DNA of 64,000 nt from Chitinophagaceae bacterium LGM1 (GTDB lineage Bacteria; Bacteroidota; Bacteroidia; Chitinophagales; Chitinophagaceae): positions 310,001 through 374,000 of the forward strand of contig CP075895.1 of the NCBI GenBank assembly GCA_018604165.1, read 5' to 3'. Position numbers and translations under genes: made by a program. The notes under the pieces are model-generated. The model saw only the letters and a list, made by a program, of their open reading frames with translations. It was not told the origin of the DNA and made no database searches. Below, piece after piece: positions 27,433-34,934 of the stretch (position 1 is the stretch's first letter; every line of letters begins with the position of its first letter).

Positions 27433-27440
27433 CAAAAATA
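27433..27440 (-). promoter_or_regulatory. Bacteroidota -7 box for the dehydratase gene
   Basis: TATTTTTG on the minus strand fits TAnnTTTG, about 67 bp upstream of the dehydratase ATG at 27366. The matching -33 element is weak. Confidence 0.4.
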
Positions 27441-27534
27441 GTAAAGAAATACCGCAATACTTAATAAAAGCAATGTTTTATTAGTATTATTTTGATGTGA
27501 ATGGCAGATTATGGTATTTATACTGTATTGGCTA

Positions 27535-28944
27535 TCAGCGTGCTATCCAGACTTCAGGGTTAAGCTTGGTTCCGCTTTTCCATATTTGAAAGTTAAGGAT
27601 GCTTTCGCCGTCATCATTCATCCTTACATTGCCTATCATTTGTTTAGTGCTTACTTTCTGCCCCGCTTTCACATTTGTCTTGCTCAAATGGTTGTAAACA
27701 GTAAAGTATGCACCATGCGATACAATAATATTCCACTCTTTACCATCTATGGAAAACACCTTACTAACCTCACCTTCAAAAACAGCTCTTGCAATAGCAC
27801 CATGCGCTGTGCTGATGTCTATTCCATAGTTTTCCATTTCCACTTTCTGTGCTATAGCATGTCTATATCGTCCGAAACCTTGTGAAATAAATCCTTTTTC
27901 AACAGGCCATGGCAATCTGCCCCTGTTTGTTTCAAAGCTATTTGATAAGGCGTTGGCCTCTGGTGTCAGTGAATAGTCGTAGTTTTTTGGTACTACGGTT
28001 TTGGCTACCGGTGGTGGCGTGCTAGTTGTAGTTCTTGGCTGCGTATTATTATTTACAACGGGTTTATTGCCTTGTGTAGCAGGCGCGTTTGTTGTTGTAG
28101 CAGGTTTGTTGGCAGGGTTACCGCCTGCTGCTGCAAGCATATTAGCTTTCTTGGCTTCCTCTTGTTTTCTGCGCTCTTCCTCGGCACGTTTGCGGGCTTC
28201 TTCTTCCGCTTTCTTACGTGCTATTTCCATTTCGCGGCGTATCACGTCTTCAATGGCTTTATTCAGTTGTTTGGCGGCGCGCTTGTCTTTATCTATTTGC
28301 GCCATCAGTTGCTTCTCACGGCCTTTCAGGTCTTTTACTATCGCATTTGTTTCATTGGTTTCTTTCTGTATTTCCTGTTTTTGTTTTTCTTCCGTGCTTA
28401 ATAGCATGTCCTTTTCAGACTTCTCTGCATTCAGCACATTTATTTTTTTAACGATTATGCCCTGTGTTTCGCGTATTTTATTGGCTTGCTGCTTACGGTA
28501 TTCCCTGTATTTTTTCAGGTATTTTATTCTGCGTAGTGCTTCGTTAAAGTCGTTTGAAGAAAACAGAAACGCCATCATATCGTACGAGCTGCGGCTGCGG
28601 TAGGCATAGCGTACAGACTGCGCATAGCGCATTTTCAATACTTCAAGGTTTCTTTTCAGCGTATTTACCTCTTGGGTAGAGTTTTGGATATTGTTATTTA
28701 TCTGTCCTATTTCTTCGTTGATATTCCTGATGAGGCGTTGACGTTCTGCCAGTTTGCTTTGTAATGCACGCAACTGTCCCATCGTGGCGTTTTTATCATT
28801 CTTGGTAGCTTCCAGTTGTGCCTCTGTCTGTTTGATGGATTCCAGTATGTTTTGCCTGCGCTTCACAAGGTCGTCGCGCGATGGCTGTTGCGCCATAGCG
28901 TATATAGGGAAGAAGAAAATAAATAGAATGGCAACAATGCGCAT
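27535..28944 (-). CDS. EnvC-like LytM-domain protein with long coiled coil
   Basis: A 469-residue secreted protein. A signal peptide (residues 1-18, ending AMAQQ) is followed by coiled coil to about residue 270 with an R/E/K-rich run, a low-complexity T/N/P linker (about 270-320), and a C-terminal M23/LytM domain. The first zinc ligand is lost: the usual HxGxD is ENYGID here, as in EnvC, which activates amidases rather than cutting peptidoglycan itself. The end LNFQIWKSGTKLNPEVWI is typical for EnvC. It would act in the periplasm at cell separation. A -7 box (TATTTTTG) lies at 28974-28981. Confidence 0.85.
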   Translation of the reverse strand: MRIVAILFIFFFPIYAMAQQPSRDDLVKRRQNILESIKQTEAQLEATKNDKNATMGQLRALQSKLAERQRLIRNINEEIGQINNNIQNSTQEVNTLKRNLEVLKMRYAQSVRYAYRSRSSYDMMAFLFSSNDFNEALRRIKYLKKYREYRKQQANKIRETQGIIVKKINVLNAEKSEKDMLLSTEEKQKQEIQKETNETNAIVKDLKGREKQLMAQIDKDKRAAKQLNKAIEDVIRREMEIARKKAEEEARKRAEEERRKQEEAKKANMLAAAGGNPANKPATTTNAPATQGNKPVVNNNTQPRTTTSTPPPVAKTVVPKNYDYSLTPEANALSNSFETNRGRLPWPVEKGFISQGFGRYRHAIAQKVEMENYGIDISTAHGAIARAVFEGEVSKVFSIDGKEWNIIVSHGAYFTVYNHLSKTNVKAGQKVSTKQMIGNVRMNDDGESILNFQIWKSGTKLNPEVWIAR

Positions 28945-28973
28945 GCTGAAAAAATGCGTTTAAGCTAAAGCAA

Positions 28974-28981
28974 CAAAAATA
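28974..28981 (-). promoter_or_regulatory. Bacteroidota -7 box for the EnvC-like gene
   Basis: TATTTTTG on the minus strand matches TAnnTTTG exactly and lies 30 bp upstream of the ATG at 28944. Confidence 0.45.
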
Positions 28982-29099
28982 ACCAAATATCGCTGCCATC
29001 CGAACCTTGCACCATGTTTTAAGTTGATTTTAGCCTTTTTTATTATAAAAAGGTTGCTTTCACTTTTTTATATTTTCTTTGTTTATCAAATAACAGGGT

Positions 29100-29975
29100 A
29101 TGCTGTATTCAATGACGGGCTTTGGCCGTGCGGAAGCGACAATCAATGGCAGGCAGGTAGTAGTAGAAATGAAATCGTTGAACGGTAAACAATTTGATAT
29201 TGTTACCAAACTGCCGCCTATCCTCAGGTCGTACGAGTTGGACATCAGGAATATGCTGAACAGCACGCTGATGCGCGGCACAATAGACCTGACCATCGCC
29301 ATCAAACAAGAGGGTGCAACTAAGCCGATGGTGGTGAATACAGGTCTGGCAAAGTTTTACTACCAGAGTATGCAGCAAATTGCTACTGACCTGAATATAC
29401 CTCAAGAGAATATTTTGGCAACGTTGATGCGTATGCCCGAAGTGGTAGCTGCCGATCAGGATGTAATTGCCGAAGAGGAATGGCTGCAATTGAAACAAGT
29501 GATAGAAACGGCTGCCAAACACCTGATGGAGCATCGCAAAAACGAGGGTAATGCGTTGCACAAAGATTTACATGCGCGCATACAACATATAGAGTCTTTA
29601 TTACAAGACGTGCTACCTCTTGAGGCTGCACGTACCGAAAAAATACGTGGTCGCATATCACAGTCGTTGCAAGAAATGGTAGGTACTGAAAACGTTGACC
29701 CCAACCGTTTTGAGCAGGAAATGATTTATTATCTGGAACGTATTGATATATCTGAAGAAAAAACAAGACTGAAACAACACTGTATTTATTTTCATGAAAC
29801 GGTAGAGAAGCAAGGCACATCAAAAGGTAAGGTGCTTGGTTTTATATTGCAGGAGATAGGCAGGGAAATCAATACACTCGGCTCAAAAGCTAACTATGCA
29901 GAGATACAACAAATAGTCATCAACATGAAAGATGAACTGGAGAAAGCAAAGGAGCAGGTGTTGAATATATTATAA
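29100..29975 (+). CDS. yicC: YicC/YloC-family endoribonuclease
   Basis: A 291-residue cytoplasmic protein. The start LYSMTGFGRAEATINGRQVVVEMKSLNGKQFD is the signature of the YicC N-terminal domain, and the last 90 residues (PNRFEQEMIYYLERIDISEEKTRLKQH, then GFILQEIGREINTLGSKA) form the conserved C-terminal domain. Members of the family are RNases that degrade or process some small RNAs. The length agrees with the family. It leads a run of three same-strand genes (yicC, gldH, histidine kinase) with spacers of 25 and 6 bp. No rpoZ or gmk gene, its frequent partners, follows here. Confidence 0.93.
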   Translation: MLYSMTGFGRAEATINGRQVVVEMKSLNGKQFDIVTKLPPILRSYELDIRNMLNSTLMRGTIDLTIAIKQEGATKPMVVNTGLAKFYYQSMQQIATDLNIPQENILATLMRMPEVVAADQDVIAEEEWLQLKQVIETAAKHLMEHRKNEGNALHKDLHARIQHIESLLQDVLPLEAARTEKIRGRISQSLQEMVGTENVDPNRFEQEMIYYLERIDISEEKTRLKQHCIYFHETVEKQGTSKGKVLGFILQEIGREINTLGSKANYAEIQQIVINMKDELEKAKEQVLNIL

Positions 29976-30000
29976 GTAAAAACAGCAGATTAGTTTATTC

Positions 30001-30501
30001 ATGTTTCGCATATACATTACCATTATTTTCATTGTCAGTATGGCAATAAGTGGCTGCACACCATCGCCGCTTTATCAAAAAGAATACGCCATTCCGCAAA
30101 ATGCATGGTCATACAATTTCAGGCCGTCTTTTACTTTCGATATAACAGATACAAATGCCAGATACAATCTGTTTTTCCTCATCAGGCATACAGAGGCTTA
30201 CCCCAACTCCAACATTTGGCTATGGGTATATACCAAACAACCGGGCGACAGCATATTTCAAAAAACAAGGCTTGAAATACCACTTGCAGAGCCTGGTGGC
30301 AAATGGATGGGGCGTGGTATGGGAGCTATATGGGAGCAGCGTATGCCTATTTCAAATGATGGCGATACGGTAATGCTACGCAAAAAAGGCAGATGGGAAA
30401 TACGCATAGAACAAAATATGCGCGTTAATCCGCTACCCGAAGTGCTGCAAGTTGGCTTGCGTGTAGAAAAGCATCCGTTGCGTACCTTTAGTACACAATA
30501 A
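30001..30501 (+). CDS. gldH: GldH-like gliding motility lipoprotein
   Basis: A 166-residue lipoprotein with a lipobox ending at C19 (MAISGC). The body has the family features of GldH: YSFRPSFTFDITDT-like text near residue 38, LFFLIRHTEAYPNSNIWLWV, and GKWMGRGMGAIWEQRMPI. GldH is an outer-membrane-associated component needed for gliding and for stability of the type IX secretion machinery in flavobacteria. Presence of gldH alone does not show that the cell glides, as non-motile relatives also have it. It is 25 bp after yicC and 6 bp before the histidine kinase gene. Confidence 0.88.
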   Translation: MFRIYITIIFIVSMAISGCTPSPLYQKEYAIPQNAWSYNFRPSFTFDITDTNARYNLFFLIRHTEAYPNSNIWLWVYTKQPGDSIFQKTRLEIPLAEPGGKWMGRGMGAIWEQRMPISNDGDTVMLRKKGRWEIRIEQNMRVNPLPEVLQVGLRVEKHPLRTFSTQ

Positions 30502-30507
30502 CTACCG

Positions 30508-31479
30508 ATGCGCTTTTTTACTACCGTACATTTACTATTGCTTACCTATGTTGTAGCAGCATTGGTATTCTGGGGTTTCAGCCTGAATGAAAAAAGCCAC
30601 GAGATATATAAACAGGGCGTAACTATCCTGAAAACAGAGGTGGATAGTACCATGTACCCCGAAATGTACAATGCAAGGACACAACAATTACAATCGCAAT
30701 TAGAAACACGTAAGAAACAATACATCGGCGAGGGCTCTACTTTTTTATTGGTCATATTGATTGGTGCGGCTGTAGTATATAGTTCATTCAGAAGAAGCAT
30801 ACGTTTGTCAAGACAGCAAAACAATTTTATGCTGTCCGTAACGCACGAGTTGAAATCGCCCATAGCAGCCATGAAGCTGAACCTGCAAACGTTGGAAAGG
30901 CATCAGCTTGACGAAGAAAAGAAAAACCTGCTGATAGACAGGTGTGTAAAGGAAGCCAACAGGCTGAACGACCTGTGCAACAATATGCTCATCGCATCGC
31001 AAATGGAAGGCAGGCAATATGTACCAGCCAGAGAAGAATTACAGTTTGACGAACTGGTGAAAGCATCTGTAAAAGATTATACTTCAAGATACCCTAACAG
31101 ATTTACAGAAACAGCTGCAGATAATTGCAGGCTGTCGGGCGATAAACTGTTGCTGCAAATGGCCATCAATAATTTGCTGGAAAATGCCGTGAAATATACA
31201 CCTGCTGATACAATAGTGTCCATCAGCCTGAAAGCAAAAGGCAGCAGTTGCATATTGCAGATAGCAGACAACGGACCAGGCATACCCGATGCAGAAAAGG
31301 CTAAAATCTTCAATAAGTTTTACCGTATTGGTAATGAAGAAACAAGAAAGTCGAAAGGCACCGGGCTTGGCTTATACCTTACATCCAAAATCGTAAAACA
31401 ACACAACGGCAAAATCACCGTTACGGACAATACCCCTGCAGGGTCTGTATTCGAGATAACATTGCCTTTGCTTGCCTAA
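30508..31479 (+). CDS. Sensor histidine kinase, two membrane segments
   Basis: A 323-residue inner-membrane kinase. Membrane segments near residues 5-25 and 76-93 enclose a short periplasmic part of about 50 residues. No HAMP domain is apparent. The H-box reads [20 protein letters not shown] with the phospho-accepting His near residue 113, and the ATPase domain has [11 protein letters not shown] (N box), DNGPGIP (G1) and GTGLGLYL (G2). No response regulator gene is adjacent. It shares a strand and a 6-bp spacer with gldH, and its stop overlaps that of convergent rnhB by 4 bp. Confidence 0.9.
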   Translation: MRFFTTVHLLLLTYVVAALVFWGFSLNEKSHEIYKQGVTILKTEVDSTMYPEMYNARTQQLQSQLETRKKQYIGEGSTFLLVILIGAAVVYSSFRRSIRLSRQQNNFMLSVTHELKSPIAAMKLNLQTLERHQLDEEKKNLLIDRCVKEANRLNDLCNNMLIASQMEGRQYVPAREELQFDELVKASVKDYTSRYPNRFTETAADNCRLSGDKLLLQMAINNLLENAVKYTPADTIVSISLKAKGSSCILQIADNGPGIPDAEKAKIFNKFYRIGNEETRKSKGTGLGLYLTSKIVKQHNGKITVTDNTPAGSVFEITLPLLA

Positions 31480-32060
31480 TCCTGTTTATCCCACTTAAAC
31501 GTTTTGCGGTGATGTCTGCACATGCCTATTTTCCGTAGTTTCGATACATGTTTGGCTGTGCCATAACCTTTATTTTCTTTCCAACCGTAAGCGGGAAATT
31601 CTGCATCAATCATCAGCATATATTCGTCGCGGTGTGTTTTGGCAAGAATGCTGGCAGCAGCTATTGATGCATATTTACCATCGCCACCTACAATACATTG
31701 ATGTGCTATACCCATGTAGGGTGAAAATCTGTTGCCATCAATCAACAACAATTCAGGTTTTATTGAAAGGTTGTCTATTGCCAAGTGCATTGCTTTGAAA
31801 GATGCTTTCAGGATGTTGATGGTATCAATCTCTGCTTCGCTTACTTGCGCTACTGCCCATGCTATAGCTTCTGTTTCTATTATGGGGCGGAGTGTATCAC
31901 GGTCTTGTTCTGTTAGTTTTTTACTATCGTTCAGCAAGGGGTGGTAAAACCCATCGGGTAATATTACGGCGGCTGCAAATACCGGCCCTGCAAGGCAGCC
32001 CCTGCCTGCTTCATCGCACCCCGCCTCTGTGATGCCTTGTTGAAAATATGCTTTGAGCAT
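31476..32060 (-). CDS. rnhB: Ribonuclease HII
   Basis: A cytoplasmic endonuclease of 194 residues that removes ribonucleotides and RNA primers from RNA-DNA hybrids. The signature [23 protein letters not shown] near residue 15 holds the catalytic DEAGRG, followed by LLIDGNRF and [13 protein letters not shown]. The ATG at 32060 is preferred: a longer frame from TTG at 32090 would start inside the T-run of the terminator at 32096-32119, which is unlikely. The gene overlaps the histidine kinase gene by 4 bp at its 3' end. Confidence 0.93.
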   Translation of the reverse strand: MLKAYFQQGITEAGCDEAGRGCLAGPVFAAAVILPDGFYHPLLNDSKKLTEQDRDTLRPIIETEAIAWAVAQVSEAEIDTINILKASFKAMHLAIDNLSIKPELLLIDGNRFSPYMGIAHQCIVGGDGKYASIAAASILAKTHRDEYMLMIDAEFPAYGWKENKGYGTAKHVSKLRKIGMCRHHRKTFKWDKQD

Positions 32061-32090
32061 TGCAGGTGTAAAAGTAGGCACTAAATACAA

Positions 32091-32125
32091 AAAGAAAAGC
32101 GTCCTTACGGGGACGCTTTCTCTTT
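32091..32125 (-). terminator. Intrinsic terminator of the secreted-protein gene
   Basis: Stem AAAGCGTCC (32096-32104) with its complement at 32111-32119 and a six-base loop. On the minus strand it is followed by a T-rich tail (TTTTCTTTTT), so it ends the transcript of the gene at 32147-32698 just before rnhB. Confidence 0.8.
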
Positions 32126-32146
32126 ATAATATAATTAGTTATTTGA

Positions 32147-32698
32147 TTACAGTTGTGTAGCAGTATAAACTACATCTACAGTATAAGTACCTGCAGGGTA
32201 AGCGAAACCAGGTTCAGCTTCATAACGTACACCGAAAGTTTGGTTGCCACCGTTTGCAGCGTTTGTTATCAGGTTTTGTGCAGCTGAAGTCAAACCTGCA
32301 TAAGCAGTGTTGCTGAATGGTGAAGCGATAGCACCACCTGTGCTGTTAGCAGATACCATCAGGCCTAAAACACCACTTACAGGCATAACAGGAGCAGGAG
32401 ATACAGAACCCGTATAAGTAAAGTTTGCATTGTTGGTACGAACTGTAACACCGAAGCGGCGGTTTGAACGTACACGCAACATTTGTTCAGAAGAAGTAAC
32501 ACCGTTTGCATAATCGTTTACAGTGTTGAAAGCTAGGTTAACAGCAGCACCTGTAGCAGTACCAGACCCTGTGAATGTCAATTCGATCGCGTTGCTTAGA
32601 TTCAGGTTAACTGTCTGTGTAGCAGTAGAAGATGGAGCTTGTGCGTTAGCAGCAAAACCAGTGATACCCAGAGCGATGATTGCGATTACTTTTTTCAT
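32147..32698 (-). CDS. Secreted beta-rich protein, DUF4402/WxL-like
   Basis: A 183-residue protein with a clear signal peptide (residues 1-20, cut likely after NAQ). The mature part is rich in S, T, A, N and V and has alternating hydrophobic strands, as in immunoglobulin-like surface or fimbrial proteins. The ending FAYPAGTYTVDVVYTATQL is like the last strand of DUF4402 or spore-coat-U type domains. Only two or three lysines occur in the mature chain. It has its own terminator (32091-32125) and is likely monocistronic. The function is unknown; an extracellular or outer-membrane adhesin or filament role is only a guess. Confidence 0.7.
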   Translation of the reverse strand: MKKVIAIIALGITGFAANAQAPSSTATQTVNLNLSNAIELTFTGSGTATGAAVNLAFNTVNDYANGVTSSEQMLRVRSNRRFGVTVRTNNANFTYTGSVSPAPVMPVSGVLGLMVSANSTGGAIASPFSNTAYAGLTSAAQNLITNAANGGNQTFGVRYEAEPGFAYPAGTYTVDVVYTATQL

Positions 32699-32856
32699 TT
32701 TAATTCGTTTTTGTTTGTTAGTTGTTTGATTTAGTTATTTGCTTTTGATGACACAAAGGTGCTATCATCAGCGCCCGATGACCAAATAAACAAGCCTTGT
32801 TAACCCCGTATTGACAAGTGGTTAACCAGCTATTAACAAACCAACGGTATTTACGC

Positions 32857-33618
32857 TTATTCTACTGTAGAAGTAGCGGCTTTTGAGGCTTGTGCCAAAT
32901 CGCGGATGAGCATGGGGTCGCGCTCTATAGCATTGCCAACCACTACTATGTTGGCACCTGCTTTGCAATTTTCGTACACTTTTTCGGGGGTATGTATGCC
33001 GCCACCTATAAATAACGGTATTTCAATACGGCTGCTTACCGTATGTATCATTTCTCTGCTGATGGGGTTTTTAGCACCACTGCCTGCATCCATATATATA
33101 ATATGCTTGCCCTGCAATTCGCCTGCCCAAGCTGTGCAAAGGGCTATATCGGGCTTGTTAGCAGGAACGGGTGTGGCATGGCTCATGTACGAAACCGTAG
33201 TTGCAGTGCCGCCATCTACTACTATATAGCCAGTAGATATTACTTCCAGACCGCTGGCTTTTACGGCAGGGGCAGAAACTACGTGCTGACCTATCAGCAA
33301 TTCGGGGTTGCGACCCGATATGAGTGATAAATAAAGTAAAGCATCTGCGTACGGTGTTACCTGTGCAGGACTGCCGGGGAAAAGGATAACAGGAATATCA
33401 CTTTCTGCCTTAAAACGTTGTATACAAGATTCCAGATTATCGGCTACCACAAGGCTGCCACCCATCAGTACATAATCAACCGCAGCATCGTTGCATAGCT
33501 TTGCGAGGTATTTCATATCGGCAGGAGCTACCTTATCAGGGTCTATCAATACGGCAAAGCCACTGCGGTTTTGCCGTTTCATAGTAACCAGATTCTGATA
33601 TATTTTGCCTGTAGCCAT
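32857..33618 (-). CDS. Geranylgeranylglyceryl-phosphate synthase-family protein (PcrB/GGGPS)
   Basis: A 253-residue TIM-barrel prenyltransferase that joins sn-glycerol-1-phosphate to a polyprenyl diphosphate with an ether bond. Family elements are FAVLIDPDK near residue 22, YVLMGGSL, LFPGSPAQV, HIIYMDAGSGA, FIGGGIHTPEKV and VVVGNAIE, the last two being phosphate-binding loops. Several Bacteroidota carry this enzyme, otherwise typical of archaeal lipid synthesis. The ATG at 33618 is used; a TTG two codons upstream is possible. No glycerol-1-phosphate dehydrogenase gene is nearby, so the source of the substrate is not visible here. Confidence 0.9.
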   Translation of the reverse strand: MATGKIYQNLVTMKRQNRSGFAVLIDPDKVAPADMKYLAKLCNDAAVDYVLMGGSLVVADNLESCIQRFKAESDIPVILFPGSPAQVTPYADALLYLSLISGRNPELLIGQHVVSAPAVKASGLEVISTGYIVVDGGTATTVSYMSHATPVPANKPDIALCTAWAGELQGKHIIYMDAGSGAKNPISREMIHTVSSRIEIPLFIGGGIHTPEKVYENCKAGANIVVVGNAIERDPMLIRDLAQASKAATSTVE

Positions 33619-33695
33619 AAACAAATGCCGAGCTATGACACAAAAATGCGGAATTAATCGCTTTTATGCCACAAAAACTTTCAACAAACAGATAC

Positions 33696-34127
33696 TTATT
33701 TCTTTAAAGCATCGCGTATTTCCATCAACAACTTGTCTGTAGATGATGGTTGTGCCGGCGCAGCAGGTGCTTCTTCCTGCTTCTTTTGCATACGTGCCAT
33801 AGCCCTTACCACCATAAATATGCAGAATGCAATAATCAGGAAATCTACTATAGTTTGTATAAAATGACCGTATGCAAATACGTTGGCACCCGCTTCTTTG
33901 GCTTGTGCCAGCGATGCATATACATCGCCATCTTTAGCCGCTTTCAGAACCATGAATTTGTCGTCAAACTTTTGGCCGCCTGTAGCCATACCGATAATCG
34001 GCATCAGAATATCGTCCACCATCGCGGTAACGATTTTGCCGAAAGCCCCGCCTATAACAACACCCACGGCAAGGTCCATCACATTGCCACGCATGGCAAA
34101 AGCTTTAAAATCCTGAAAGAAACCCAT
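33696..34127 (-). CDS. mscL: Large-conductance mechanosensitive channel
   Basis: A 143-residue inner-membrane channel that opens on hypo-osmotic shock. It has the MscL N-terminal helix and first membrane segment (FKAFAMRGNVMDLAVGVVIGGAFGKIV), the constriction and TM1 with GxAFG, a periplasmic loop (about residues 45-80) and TM2 (FIQTIVDFLIIAFCIFMVV). A charged cytoplasmic helix follows an A/P-rich linker (EEAPAAPAQPSS). The length is usual for the family. It is separated from the divergent TetR gene by a 180-bp regulatory region. Confidence 0.96.
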   Translation of the reverse strand: MGFFQDFKAFAMRGNVMDLAVGVVIGGAFGKIVTAMVDDILMPIIGMATGGQKFDDKFMVLKAAKDGDVYASLAQAKEAGANVFAYGHFIQTIVDFLIIAFCIFMVVRAMARMQKKQEEAPAAPAQPSSTDKLLMEIRDALKK

Positions 34128-34261
34128 AAATAAAGATTTTACTTAAAGCTAAAAAATATTAACCGAAACGAAAATATTAGTGGTTAATGAGCAATATGTT
34201 ATGGTAAAATAAGTACACTATCTATTTTTTTGATAGTAGGTATAGATACAAAATATACTAC

Positions 34262-34289
34262 GGAAACATTTTTTATACAAAACGTTTCC
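34262..34289. promoter_or_regulatory. Operator-like palindrome before the TetR gene
   Basis: An inverted repeat with 11-bp arms (GGAAACATTTT at 34262-34272; complement of GGAAACGTTTT at 34279-34289), 10 of 11 positions matching, around a 6-bp centre. It directly precedes the -7 box at 34291-34298 and so covers the spacer of the core promoter, a good place for autorepression by the TetR-family protein. Confidence 0.65.
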
Positions 34290-34290
34290 A

Positions 34291-34298
34291 TAGTTTTG
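34291..34298 (+). promoter_or_regulatory. Bacteroidota -7 box for the efflux operon
   Basis: TAGTTTTG matches TAnnTTTG exactly, 10 bp before the ATG at 34308, implying a very short or absent 5' leader. It directly follows the operator-like palindrome. Confidence 0.55.
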
Positions 34299-34307
34299 CC
34301 CCCGATT

Positions 34308-34934
34308 ATGGAACCACTAACAAAAATACTCAGTGCGTCCGCGGAATTGTTCAGGCAATATGGCTTCAAAACAATTACCATGGATGATATAGCGAGAAGG
34401 GCGGGTATTTCTAAAAAAACCCTCTACCAGCATTTTGCCAACAAAAACGAGGTAGTAAACGAAGCCATTACCTGGTTTCAGTGCAGCGTATCAGAAAGTT
34501 GCATCAGCATACTGGAGCAGTCGGAAAACGCCATTGAGGGTTTTGTGCGCATCATGGGTATGTTCGATCAGGTATTGAGCAATATGAACCCGCTTGGTAT
34601 GTTGGAGTTGGAACGTTACTACCCTGAAGCCTTTAAAAAGTTTAAAGCCAATATGCTGGAAAAAGACATTGAGGCCATTAAAAACAACATCCTCAGGGGT
34701 ATGGAAGAAGGCTTGTACCGTGAGGGGCTGAATGCAGACTTCATGGCGCGCTACCGTATGGAAATAAGTATGCTGGTGCTACACCCCAACCTGATGATAA
34801 ACACCCGCAACGACCTGCAATTTGTAATGCACGAGGTGAGCGAACACTTTCTGTATGGCATTATGACACCCAAAGGAGAAAAACTATACCATAAATACAA
34901 AGAACAATACTTAAAGCAAGTTTCTAAATTATGA
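34308..34934 (+). CDS. TetR-family regulator of the RND efflux operon
   Basis: A 208-residue repressor-like protein. The helix-turn-helix is at about residues 22-46 (FKTITMDDIARRAGISKKTLYQHFANK), and the rest is the variable ligand-binding helical domain. The ATG at 34308 follows the -7 box by 10 bp; an earlier ATG frame from 34230 would read through the operator and promoter and is rejected. It overlaps the TolC-like gene by 4 bp (ATGA), so regulator and pump are in one operon. Likely it binds the palindrome at 34262-34289 and represses its own operon until a ligand is present. Confidence 0.92.
   Translation: MEPLTKILSASAELFRQYGFKTITMDDIARRAGISKKTLYQHFANKNEVVNEAITWFQCSVSESCISILEQSENAIEGFVRIMGMFDQVLSNMNPLGMLELERYYPEAFKKFKANMLEKDIEAIKNNILRGMEEGLYREGLNADFMARYRMEISMLVLHPNLMINTRNDLQFVMHEVSEHFLYGIMTPKGEKLYHKYKEQYLKQVSKL

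Noticed and set aside
27462-27483. 8-bp A/T-only inverted repeat as terminator of the EnvC-like gene
   Set aside because: No G-C pairs and no clear T-run in the right place on the minus strand; too weak to call.
28001-28603. Open frame of 200 codons on the plus strand with signal-peptide-like start
   Set aside because: It is the complement of the EnvC coiled-coil region; runs of Ser/Leu/Cys come from the reverse of Glu/Lys/Arg-rich codons.
32061-32090. Longer rnhB starting at TTG 32090
   Set aside because: The extra codons fall in the T-run after a terminator stem; ATG 32060 gives the normal family start.
34230-34307. Longer TetR gene starting at 34230
   Set aside because: The added segment is the operator palindrome and -7 box; family proteins start at the MEPLTK-like residue.
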